From contig JAGUVW010000031.1 of the NCBI GenBank assembly GCA_020062665.1, positions 1 to 64,000 on the forward strand: 64,000 bases of DNA, written 5' to 3'. The stretch is from Pseudomonadales bacterium. GTDB lineage: Bacteria > Pseudomonadota > Gammaproteobacteria > Pseudomonadales > Ketobacteraceae. A program made the translations under genes and the position numbers. The notes beneath the pieces are model-generated. The model did no database searches. It saw nothing but the letters and a program-made list of their open reading frames with translations, and was not told the origin of the DNA. Shown here one piece after another: positions 29,081 to 38,200 of this stretch. Numbering within the stretch: the first letter of the stretch is position 1; each line of letters starts with the position of its first letter.

Positions 29081-30010
29081 ATGGAGTTGATTCGCGGCGT
29101 TCACAATCTTCGCTCCCGGCATCAGGGGTGTGTGGCCACCATCGGTAATTTCGATGGCGTGCATGCCGGCCATCGGGCGATCATCAGCCAGGTGGCTGCC
29201 AAGGCTCATGCACTGGGGTTGCCGTCTGCAGTAATGGTGTTCGAGCCCCAGCCTCGTGAATTCTTTGCGCCGGAGCAGGCGCCGGCCCGCCTGATGACCT
29301 TCCGCGAAAAATGTGAAGTACTGGCGGCCCAGGGTGTTGATCGCGTGCTGTGTGTGCGTTTCGACAATCGTTTCAGTGCCCAGTCGGCTGCGGAATTCTG
29401 CGACCACATCCTGATTGGCGGCCTGGGTGTCCGTCATCTGGTGGTGGGCGATGACTTTCGTTTTGGCCATGACCGCAGCGGCGATTTCGCGTTTTTGCAG
29501 AAGGCCGGGCAACTGGCAGGTTTTACGGTGGAACATACCTGCACCTTTGAAATGGAAGGCGAGCGGGTGAGCAGTACCCGGGTACGGGAAACCCTGGAGC
29601 GTTCCGATTTTGCCAGTGCGGCACGATTGCTGGGTCAGCCGTTCTTCATGTCTGGACGGGTGATTCATGGCAACCGGCTCGGGCGAACCATCGGCGTGCC
29701 CACCGCCAATCTGTTGCCCAAGCGTATTCGCACGCCGATCAGCGGTGTATTTGCAGTGGAGCTGGAAGGGCTGGACGGCGGCGTCTATCAGGGCGTGGCA
29801 AACCTGGGCACCAGCCCCACGGTGAACGGGCAGCGGGTGCGGCTGGAAGTGCATCTGTTCGATTTCAACCGGGATATTTACGGCCGCCAGGTGCGGGTGA
29901 TCTTCCGCCACAAGATTCGCGACGAGCAGAAATTCAGCGGGCTGGATGCCTTGAAAGCGGCGATCCAGCAGGACATCCAGACCGCACGACAATTCTTTTC
30001 GCAACACTAA
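29081..30010 (+). CDS. ribF: Bifunctional riboflavin kinase / FAD synthetase
   Basis: This 309-residue enzyme makes FMN and then FAD from riboflavin. The N-terminal nucleotidyltransferase half has TIGNFDGVHAGH and the phrase VVGDDFRFGHDRSGD. The C-terminal riboflavin kinase half begins near residue 185 with MSGRVIHGNRLGRTIGVPTANL. The ATG at 29081 (MELIRGVHNL) is preferred; the frame is open further upstream across the promoter. It leads an operon with ileS 30 bases downstream, then lspA, fkpB and ispH. Confidence 0.95.
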   Translation: MELIRGVHNLRSRHQGCVATIGNFDGVHAGHRAIISQVAAKAHALGLPSAVMVFEPQPREFFAPEQAPARLMTFREKCEVLAAQGVDRVLCVRFDNRFSAQSAAEFCDHILIGGLGVRHLVVGDDFRFGHDRSGDFAFLQKAGQLAGFTVEHTCTFEMEGERVSSTRVRETLERSDFASAARLLGQPFFMSGRVIHGNRLGRTIGVPTANLLPKRIRTPISGVFAVELEGLDGGVYQGVANLGTSPTVNGQRVRLEVHLFDFNRDIYGRQVRVIFRHKIRDEQKFSGLDALKAAIQQDIQTARQFFSQH

Positions 30011-30040
30011 TCACTTTTAAACACAGGCAGTCCAACGACA

Positions 30041-32851
30041 ATGGCCGATTACAAAGCAACACTGAATCTTCCCAACACGGCGTTCGCCATGAAGGCGAAC
30101 CTGGCGCAGCGTGAACCGGAACTGCTGAAACATTGGGACAAGATCGACCTGTATGGCCAGATTCAGAAAATTGCAGCCGGGCGTCCGCAGTTCATTCTGC
30201 ACGATGGCCCTCCGTACGCGAATGGCGAGATCCACATCGGCCATGCGGTGAATAAAATCCTGAAGGACATGATTCTCAAGTCCAAGCGCCTGAGCGGTTT
30301 TGACGCGCCCTATGTTCCCGGTTGGGATTGCCATGGTCTGCCCATCGAACACAACGTGGAGAAGAAAATCGGCAAGGCCGGCGTGAAGGTGCCCTATGCC
30401 GATTTCCGCAAGAAGTGCCGCGAATACGCCATGCAGCAGGTGAAGGGCCAGCGCGAGGATTTCATCCGTCTGGGTGTGCTGGGTGACTGGCAGAATCCCT
30501 ATCTGACCATGGATTTCAAATTCGAGGCGGACATCATCCGCGCCCTGGGCCGCATCGTGCAGAACGGTCATCTGGTGAAGGGTTTCAAGCCGGTGTACTG
30601 GAGCGTGGTGGGCGGCTCGGCACTGGCGGAAGCGGAAGTGGAGTATCAGGAAAAGACCTCCACCCAGATCGACGTGCGCTTCCGCCCGGTGGACGTTTCG
30701 GCGTTTGTGAAAAAATTCGGTGTGGATGCGGCGCAGCTGCCGGTGGCAGTCGTCATCTGGACCACCACGCCCTGGACGCTGCCCGCCAACCAGGCAGTGG
30801 CGCTCAGTCGCGAACTGCCTTACAGCCTGGTGCAGCTGAATGCAGGAGCAGGCGATGAAATCATTCTGCTGGCGAGTGCGATGGTGGAAACCGTGTGCCA
30901 GCGCTACGGCGTGGAATCCTGGCAGGTGCTGGGTGAAACTACCGGCGAAAATCTCGAGGGTGTTCAGCTGCAGCATCCCTTCTACGAGCGCATTGGGCCG
31001 ATCGTGCTGGGCGATCACGTGACGACGGATGCCGGTACCGGTGCCGTGCATATCGCACCCGACCACGGCATGGACGACTTCAATGTCGGCCTGAAATACA
31101 ACATCGGTACGCTGAATTATGTGGGCGCCGATGGCCGCTACAGCGAATCGACGCCGCTGGTGGCTGGCGATCATGTTTACGACGTCGAGCCGAAAATCCT
31201 GGCGCTGCTGGAAGAAAAGGGCGCGCTGCTGAAGCAGGCGAAGATGCGTCACAGCTATCCGCACTGCTGGCGTACCAAAACGCCGCTGATCTTCCGTGCC
31301 ACGCCGCAGTGGTTCATCAGTATGCATCAGAACGGTTTGCTGGATGCTTGCAAGAAAGCCGTGAACAAGGTGGAGTGGGTGCCGGATTGGGGCAAGGCCC
31401 GCATCGACGGCATGCTGGATGCCAGCCCGGATTGGTGTATCTCGCGCCAACGCACCTGGGGGGTGCCGATCGCGCTGTTCGTGCACAAAGATACGCAGGA
31501 ATTGCATCCGCGCACGGCGGAGCTGATCGAGGCTGCCGCAAAAAAAGTGGAAGAAAAGGGCATGGATGCGTGGTTCGATCTCGATCCTGCGGAATTGCTC
31601 GGTGATGAAGCGGCGCAGTACGAGAAAGTCACCGATACGCTGGACGTGTGGTTTGATTCCGGTGTCACCCATTTTGCCGTGCTGGAACAGCGTGCCGGTT
31701 TGCGCGCGCCGGCCGATCTGTATCTGGAAGGCTCCGACCAGCATCGCGGCTGGTTCCAGTCATCGCTGAAAACCAGTCTGGCAATTCGTGGCGAAGCACC
31801 CTACAAAACCGTGCTGACCCATGGCTTCACCGTGGACGCCCAGGGCAAGAAAATGTCCAAATCCCTGGGCAATACCGTGTCGCCGCAAGCGGTGGTCAAG
31901 AACCTGGGCGCCGACATCATCCGCCTGTGGGTGAGCGCAACGGATTATCGCGCTGAAATGTCGGTGTCTGATGAAATCCTCAAGCGCACAGCGGACTCTT
32001 ATCGCCGTATCCGCAATACGGCGCGGTTTCTGCTGTCCAACCTGAACGGTTTCGATCCTGCCCAGCACTCAGTGGCGCCGGAGCAGATGATGGCGCTGGA
32101 TCGCTGGGCGGTGCATCGCGCGTCGAAACTGCAGAAGGAAATCATCGCCAGCTACGACAAATTCCAGTTCCACCAGATCTACCAGAAGCTGCACAATTTC
32201 TGCATCGTCGATCTGGGCGGCTTCTATCTGGACGTGATCAAGGATCGCCAGTACACCTGCAAGGAAAACAGTGTGGCGCGGCGCTCGGCGCAAACGGCGC
32301 TGTTCCATATCGCCGAGGCGCTGGTGCGCTGGATTGCGCCGATCATGAGCTTCACTGCTGATGAGCTGTGGCAGTTCCTGCCAGGTCAGCGCAGTGCGTC
32401 GGTGCATCTGGAAACCTGGTACAAAGGTTTATTCGAACTGCCTGCCAGTGAATCCATGAACAGCGACTTCTGGCAGACCGTGCAGGATGTGAAGACCGCT
32501 GTGAACAAGCAGCTGGAAGAAGCGCGTAACCAAGGCGCGCTGGGCGGCAACTTGGAAGCGGAAGTGGATCTGTATTGCAGCACGGAACTGAAGGCGGATC
32601 TGGATCGCCTCGGCGAAGAGTTGCGCTTTGCCCTGATCACTTCTGCTGCCCGTGTGCACCAGTGGAATCAGGGTGGCGACATTACGGAGCTGGATGGCCT
32701 GCGAGTGGAAGTGAAGAAGAGCGATCACGCCAAGTGCGTGCGCTGCTGGCATCATCGCGCCGATGTGGGCGCCAATGCTGCACACCCGGAGCTGTGTCTG
32801 CGCTGTGTCGATAACGTGGAAGGCGATGGCGAGCCAAGGAAGTTTTGCTAA
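30041..32851 (+). CDS. ileS: Isoleucyl-tRNA synthetase
   Basis: This 936-residue class I synthetase charges tRNA-Ile. [12 protein letters not shown] carries the HIGH motif and KKMSKSLGN the KMSKS loop. The CP1 editing domain lies between them ([13 protein letters not shown]). A C-terminal zinc-binding segment has CVRCW and CLRC pairs near the end. The length is standard for bacterial IleRS of the E. coli type. It sits between ribF and lspA in the well-known operon order. Confidence 0.97.
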   Translation: MADYKATLNLPNTAFAMKANLAQREPELLKHWDKIDLYGQIQKIAAGRPQFILHDGPPYANGEIHIGHAVNKILKDMILKSKRLSGFDAPYVPGWDCHGLPIEHNVEKKIGKAGVKVPYADFRKKCREYAMQQVKGQREDFIRLGVLGDWQNPYLTMDFKFEADIIRALGRIVQNGHLVKGFKPVYWSVVGGSALAEAEVEYQEKTSTQIDVRFRPVDVSAFVKKFGVDAAQLPVAVVIWTTTPWTLPANQAVALSRELPYSLVQLNAGAGDEIILLASAMVETVCQRYGVESWQVLGETTGENLEGVQLQHPFYERIGPIVLGDHVTTDAGTGAVHIAPDHGMDDFNVGLKYNIGTLNYVGADGRYSESTPLVAGDHVYDVEPKILALLEEKGALLKQAKMRHSYPHCWRTKTPLIFRATPQWFISMHQNGLLDACKKAVNKVEWVPDWGKARIDGMLDASPDWCISRQRTWGVPIALFVHKDTQELHPRTAELIEAAAKKVEEKGMDAWFDLDPAELLGDEAAQYEKVTDTLDVWFDSGVTHFAVLEQRAGLRAPADLYLEGSDQHRGWFQSSLKTSLAIRGEAPYKTVLTHGFTVDAQGKKMSKSLGNTVSPQAVVKNLGADIIRLWVSATDYRAEMSVSDEILKRTADSYRRIRNTARFLLSNLNGFDPAQHSVAPEQMMALDRWAVHRASKLQKEIIASYDKFQFHQIYQKLHNFCIVDLGGFYLDVIKDRQYTCKENSVARRSAQTALFHIAEALVRWIAPIMSFTADELWQFLPGQRSASVHLETWYKGLFELPASESMNSDFWQTVQDVKTAVNKQLEEARNQGALGGNLEAEVDLYCSTELKADLDRLGEELRFALITSAARVHQWNQGGDITELDGLRVEVKKSDHAKCVRCWHHRADVGANAAHPELCLRCVDNVEGDGEPRKFC

Positions 32852-33379
32852 GTGATTACCATGACTGAAACAGTACAGACCAAAACGGAACCGGTGGGAC
32901 AGCTCAAGTGGCTGTGGCTGGCGCTGGCGGTTATCGTCATCGACCAGATCACCAAGTGGACCATCGTGTTCACCCTTGAGCATGGCGAAGTAGTGCCGGT
33001 GTTTCCCACCTTCAACCTGACCCATGTCTATAATCCCGGCGCCGCCTGGAGTTTTCTGGCCAATGCCGGTGGCTGGCAGCGCTGGTTCTTTACCGTGATC
33101 GGCGTGGTGGTGAGCGGTATCCTGATTGCCTGGCTGCGCAAGATTCCCAAGAGTGATTGGTGGCTGGCCACGGCGGTGGCGCTGATTCTGGGCGGCGCGG
33201 TGGGCAATCTGATCGACCGCGTTTTTCTGGGCCACGTGATCGATTTTCTGGATTTCTACTGGCCGCCGGCCGATACCTGGAGTGCCAGCCATTTCCCGGC
33301 ATTCAACATTGCTGACAGCGGCATTACGGTCGGCGCGGCCATGATGATCATCGACATGATCCGCAACCCCAATAAGTGA
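32852..33379 (+). CDS. lspA: Lipoprotein signal peptidase (signal peptidase II)
   Basis: This 175-residue inner-membrane aspartyl protease cleaves prolipoprotein signal peptides. It has four hydrophobic helices and both catalytic aspartate motifs: GNLIDRVFLGHVIDF and FNIADSGITVG. The start is uncertain. A GTG at 32852 directly after the ileS stop has AGGAAG at good distance, while an ATG lies nine bases further on. It overlaps the GTGA at the possible fkpB start. Confidence 0.95.
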   Translation: MITMTETVQTKTEPVGQLKWLWLALAVIVIDQITKWTIVFTLEHGEVVPVFPTFNLTHVYNPGAAWSFLANAGGWQRWFFTVIGVVVSGILIAWLRKIPKSDWWLATAVALILGGAVGNLIDRVFLGHVIDFLDFYWPPADTWSASHFPAFNIADSGITVGAAMMIIDMIRNPNK

Positions 33380-33384
33380 GCACC

Positions 33385-33855
33385 ATGGCAGACGAACAGC
33401 GCATTGGCCCCGGCAAACGTGTCACCCTGCATTTTTCCGTTCTGCTGCTGGATGGCGCGGTGGTGGATTCCACCCGTGAGCGAGCGCCTGCCACGTTCAC
33501 GGTGGGTGATGGCAATTTGCTGCCGGGATTCGAGCAGAGCATCTTCGGGCTGAAAGCAGGCGACAAGCGTTCAATTTTGTTGGAAGCGGCCAATGCCTTC
33601 GGCCCGCACAATCCGGAGAACATTCAGGTGATGCGGCGTGGTCTGTTCAGTCGCGACATGACCCTGGAGCCGGGCGTCGTGGTGTCCTTTTCCGACAAGA
33701 GTAAGGCGGAATTACCCGGTATCATCGTGGCGGTTGGCGACGATCAGGTGACGGTGGACTTCAACCATCCCCTGGCCGGCAAGGACCTGACCTTCCAGGT
33801 GGAAATCATCAACGTGGTGGATGCCGCCAGCCAGACCGTGCAGCTGCAGCGCTGA
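33385..33855 (+). CDS. fkpB: FKBP-type peptidyl-prolyl isomerase, SlpA/FkpB
   Basis: This protein of about 156 residues is an FKBP-type prolyl isomerase of the SlyD/SlpA kind, with an inserted chaperone flap. The phrases GDGNLLPGFEQSIFGLKAGDKRSI and VTVDFNHPLAGKDLTFQVEI are characteristic. A GTG at 33376 overlapping the lspA stop is an alternative start, adding three residues. It belongs to the ribF-ileS-lspA-fkpB-ispH operon, in the same order as in E. coli and Pseudomonas. Confidence 0.93.
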   Translation: MADEQRIGPGKRVTLHFSVLLLDGAVVDSTRERAPATFTVGDGNLLPGFEQSIFGLKAGDKRSILLEAANAFGPHNPENIQVMRRGLFSRDMTLEPGVVVSFSDKSKAELPGIIVAVGDDQVTVDFNHPLAGKDLTFQVEIINVVDAASQTVQLQR

Positions 33856-33891
33856 CACGCAACCCCCTCTCACAACGCGAGCGAAACGAAT

Positions 33892-34824
33892 ATGGAAATC
33901 AAAATGGCCAATCCGCGCGGATTCTGCGCCGGTGTCGATCGGGCGATCGCAATTGTGAACCGGGCGCTGGAAGTGTTCGGCGCGCCCATCTATGTGCGGC
34001 ACGAGGTGGTGCACAACAAGTTTGTGGTGGACGATTTGCGGGATCGTGGCGCGGTTTTTGTCGATGAATTGCACGAGGTGCCCGACGACGCCATCGTGAT
34101 TTTCAGCGCCCACGGCGTGTCGAAGCAGGTGCAGAATGAAGCGGCCAGCCGCGGCCTGAAAGTGTTTGACGCCACCTGCCCACTGGTCACCAAGGTGCAC
34201 ATGGAAGTCACCAGCTATGCCCGCAGCGGCATGGAGTGCGTGCTGATCGGCCATCAGGGCCATCCCGAAGTCGAAGGCACCATGGGCCAGTATGACAAGT
34301 CCAGCGGCGGCGACATCTATCTGGTGGAAACCGTCGAGGACGTGAGGAAACTGCAGGTGCGTGATCCCTCCCGTCTGGCCTATGTCACCCAGACTACCCT
34401 GTCGGTGGATGACACCGCCGCCATCATCGACACGCTGCGTCAAGTGTTCCCCGCCATCCAGGGCCCCCGCAAGGACGACATCTGCTACGCCACCCAGAAT
34501 CGCCAGGACGCCGTGAAAACACTGGCGCTGGAAACCGACGTGGTGTTCGTGGTGGGGTCGCCCAACAGTTCAAACTCCAACCGCCTGCGGGAACTGGCTG
34601 AGCGCTGCGGTGCCGATGCCTACCTGGTGGATCACCCGGATCAGTTGCAGCGGGCATGGCTGGAGGGGGTGAAGGCGATTGGGGTCACCGCCGGCGCCAG
34701 TGCGCCGGAGGAGCTGGTGTTTCAGGTGGTGCAGCGGTTGAAAGAGTGGGGCGGCGAACCGCCCCGTGAACTGGTGGGAAGAGAGGAGAATATTGTTTTT
34801 TCGATGCCGAGGGAGTTGCGGTAG
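33892..34824 (+). CDS. ispH: 4-hydroxy-3-methylbut-2-enyl diphosphate reductase
   Basis: This 310-residue iron-sulfur enzyme performs the last step of the MEP isoprenoid pathway, producing IPP and DMAPP. The three cluster cysteines lie in [11 protein letters not shown] (Cys12), [11 protein letters not shown] and [21 protein letters not shown] and [10 protein letters not shown] are further signatures. It closes the operon, and its stop is only three bases from the end of the convergent pilE gene. Confidence 0.97.
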   Translation: MEIKMANPRGFCAGVDRAIAIVNRALEVFGAPIYVRHEVVHNKFVVDDLRDRGAVFVDELHEVPDDAIVIFSAHGVSKQVQNEAASRGLKVFDATCPLVTKVHMEVTSYARSGMECVLIGHQGHPEVEGTMGQYDKSSGGDIYLVETVEDVRKLQVRDPSRLAYVTQTTLSVDDTAAIIDTLRQVFPAIQGPRKDDICYATQNRQDAVKTLALETDVVFVVGSPNSSNSNRLRELAERCGADAYLVDHPDQLQRAWLEGVKAIGVTAGASAPEELVFQVVQRLKEWGGEPPRELVGREENIVFSMPRELR

Positions 34825-34827
34825 GGG

Positions 34828-35283
34828 TTACTTGCTCCAGGTGTTCTCTCCGGCGTCGAATGCGCCATTCTTGTTAGCGTCCCAGCGGCGGGCACCGGTG
34901 TTTTCCATTTCCAGCAGGCCGTCACCTGCCTGCCCACCGACGGGCGTTGCCCTGAGGGTAAAGCTGGTCGCGGTGGCTGCCTGGATGGTTAGGTCGTAGA
35001 ACTTGGTGCCACCGTCCAGGGGGGCTTGGGAGGGGAATATCCCCGGCGCGCCGGTGTTACCGCCAGCGTCGGCAGCTCCAAGATAGGTGTTGTTGGCAGT
35101 GAAATGGCGCTCCATCGCCTGTGCCAATCCTTCCAGCGCACCTTTTGCATCCGCGCGGCGTGCCTTCCTTACTGATTCCTGGTAACTGGGGTAACCAAAC
35201 GCGGCAATGATCGACACGATGGCTACTACAATCATTAGTTCCATCAATGTGAAACCGCGCGTACCTCTGTATCCTTTTTTCAT
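34828..35283 (-). CDS. pilE: Type IV pilus minor pilin PilE (set 1)
   Basis: This 151-residue prepilin has a class III signal, cut after the glycine in [18 protein letters not shown], leaving phenylalanine at +1 and glutamate at +5. The C-terminal globular part is small and contains no clear cysteine pair. It is the last gene of the set 1 minor-pilin operon, 11 bases after pilY1. In P. aeruginosa, pilE likewise lies next to ispH, which supports the assignment. The start at 35283 follows GAGGG. It should prime or join the pilus tip complex. Confidence 0.9.
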   Translation of the reverse strand: MKKGYRGTRGFTLMELMIVVAIVSIIAAFGYPSYQESVRKARRADAKGALEGLAQAMERHFTANNTYLGAADAGGNTGAPGIFPSQAPLDGGTKFYDLTIQAATATSFTLRATPVGGQAGDGLLEMENTGARRWDANKNGAFDAGENTWSK

Positions 35284-35294
35284 GGGATCAGCCC

Positions 35295-38200
35295 TCATTC
35301 AGAATACCAGTAGGTCTTGGTGATGGCGTCGGTGGAACCCAGCGCCTCACACTCGGTACCCACGCACACCACGTTACCACCTTCCAGGCGCAGGATTTGC
35401 GGATCCGCAGCGATACCAGTGGTGAGCAGTTCCTCGGAACGATCATCCTTCGTCAGCGTAGTGCCGTCCTGCATGTCTTCCGCATTTCTGGCTGGTGTCG
35501 CATCTACCACGTTCACCCGATAGCGGCGGGAAGTGCCATTGCCCAGGCTACACCCAGTTTCGCTGCCTCTGGGTGAATAGGTAGTGAAGAAAACCTCACC
35601 GGCGAATGTAGTGGCAGAAGAAAGTACTTTCTCACCTTCATTCTCCATCTGGATGAACCAGCCGGATGCGGCTTTCAGTGCATCGATTGCGGTTTGTTTC
35701 TCTTCGTCGGAGCCCTGGCCGATCAGGTTTTCAGTGGCATCGTACAGGCTGGCTTCGGTCATTTTCACGTAGTCAGGATAGGTGCCTGTATCGGGGCCGT
35801 CGAGTGGTGGTCCGCCGACATCGTTCAGCTTGAACAGATAGAAGCGATCCTCGATGACGTCGTTGAGCGGGTGGCCACGGTAGCCGCTACCGATAGCAAC
35901 AGCCAGTTTGCGCACGTTGTTTTCGATCACCACCGAAACATCCGGTTCGTGGTAGAAGCGGCGAGCGGAGGCCTTGGTATTGCCTGCGATATCCGCGATT
36001 ACAGCGCCAGTGGCCAGGCTGGCAACGGCACTGCCGTTGTTGATGTCGAAGCGCCACAACTGCCCACCCATGTCGCCCACATACAACTGGTCTACCAGTT
36101 TGTCGTTGTTGATATCCACCGCGCGAATGGTGGACGGAATGCTATAGAGCATTTCAGTCAACTGCAGATTGTGGCTTGCGCTGGGGCCGGCGCTCCAGAT
36201 CTTCTGACCAGTGACGGCGTTGACGATAAAGATGGCGCGACCCATGCTGTCGGTCGTGCGCACATCTACGTTGTCCTGGTTGGTGTCATAGCCGCCGGAC
36301 ACTATCAGTACATCGGTGACGGTGCCGTTCACGTTGATCTGGGTTTTGATCGGGCGTGCCCAGGTTTGTCCAAGTTCACTGAAGTCGCCATTGCCGCCAC
36401 GGATGGTCCAGAGGATTTTCGGGCTGCTACGGTCGGTGGCGTCAATGGCGTAGTAGTTGCGTCCGCCACGGCCCATGCCGATGTAAACGTAAACATTATC
36501 GCCATCGCTGGGGGTGACAATCAGATCGTTATTGACGTCTTTCACCCAGGCGTTGGGGGGGGCATCCAGACCGTAGGGATGCTTGGTCGCGGCTGAGTTG
36601 TCGTACACCTTGATCAGGTTTGGCAGCAATTCCTCAGGAATGAAGGAGAAATGGGCATCACCTGTCTTGCCGTCAATGGCATGGAGGAAACCTTCGTTGT
36701 CACCATAGAAGATTGTGATATCCGGATCTTCGTCGGTACCACCATAGGTCACCAGATGGGGCACTGAGTGCAGCGGATCGGACATGCGTTTGCGTTCATC
36801 GATAGTGGAACCATTGCCGTTGACATCTTTCGCGTCGCGGCCACGCGCCCACTCGATCAGACTGGTTCGCATTTCATCCGTGGCAAGCTCGATGCCCAGC
36901 ATGCTCTTTGTAATGTTGGTGTTGCTGGCCACGAAGTTGTTGGCAGCATTAGCCAGGTTGGTGCTGGGGGAGCCACTGTAGTAGGTATACATCTTGCGAG
37001 TGGTGTAGTCGGTCAGTCGATCGGCTGCGCCACCGGCCTCGGCGGAATTGCCGTCATTGTCCGAAGACCACCAGCTCTTCGCGCTTTCCTTGAAGAATCC
37101 CCTGCCGCTATCGATAGCATCTACACCATCTGCGCCAAAGATGGTTCCATTGTAATCGATCCGGTAGCGTTTCAGGTTGCCCGGCCAGCTCGGTGTTTTT
37201 TCCGGACGGAACAGCGCGAAATAGATTTCATCGCGATGTGTCAGGCGATTGAAGGCGTTGACGGTGACGCCTGGCGAAACGAAAGTGGTATCAGTGGGCT
37301 CCGCAATACTGGCGAAGATTTCCTTGAATGTCGTCAACAGTTCGTCGGCCGAACTTGCGGATTTTGCTGCCCCTTTCCCGGCGGTTGCAATACCGCTGAG
37401 GAAGCCAGAGGAGTCGTCCAGGTTGAAGGCGATGGTATGCGTGAGAACCTTTTGGGTATCGCCCGGCAAAGGACTCTGGTCGACACTGGACAGGAACTCT
37501 GCGATTTCATTGGCGCATGCACTGTAGCCTGACTGGGCGCAAGTGCTCTTGCCTGTCATCGTGCGAATCAGCGCAGCGGAGCGGTTCTGGGTTGGCGCAC
37601 CATCGGTCAGGAAGACAATATGGTTGGACTGGCATTCATTGTCGATGGGCGATTTGTAGACTGGATTGCCGTCAATATAGCTGTTCACGCAGTTGGTGCT
37701 GCTAAGGTTTGATGGATCGCAGCCGCTGGGCAGCACTTCGGTACCACCGGTATAGCTGTCGGGGTGGGACAGGCGGAAGTAGCGCCGGTCGTTGCTGGAG
37801 GAGCGCATAGTGGTGGCATCGCCTCGGATTCTGCCCCAATACACATTTTCGCCACGGTAATACAAGGCGGCCTCGTAAAGCATGTCGACGATGGGTGTGT
37901 AGCCTGCAGGTACCATGTCACTCACTAGCGACTTCAGTGCATGCCGTGTTGTTTGGGCAGATGCAGCTGAAACGTCGGTGGTGTAGTTGATGATCAGTCT
38001 GGGCGCCTTTGTGGTGCTGCTGTCATAGCTATATGCTCGACGCATCGCAGTGGCGCTCCCGCTTCGCCGCAGCTCGAATACCATCGCGTTACCCTTATCC
38101 CAGCCGCTGCGGTTAACGATTTGCTGCACCAGCGTTGCCAGGTCGGCGCTTAGATAGGTAACTTCTGCGGTCCAGCTGCTGGGTGTCCAGGCGACAGTCG

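Noticed and set aside
30017-31744. 575-codon minus-strand open frame
   Set aside because: Antisense to ribF/ileS, a product of GC-rich codon bias.
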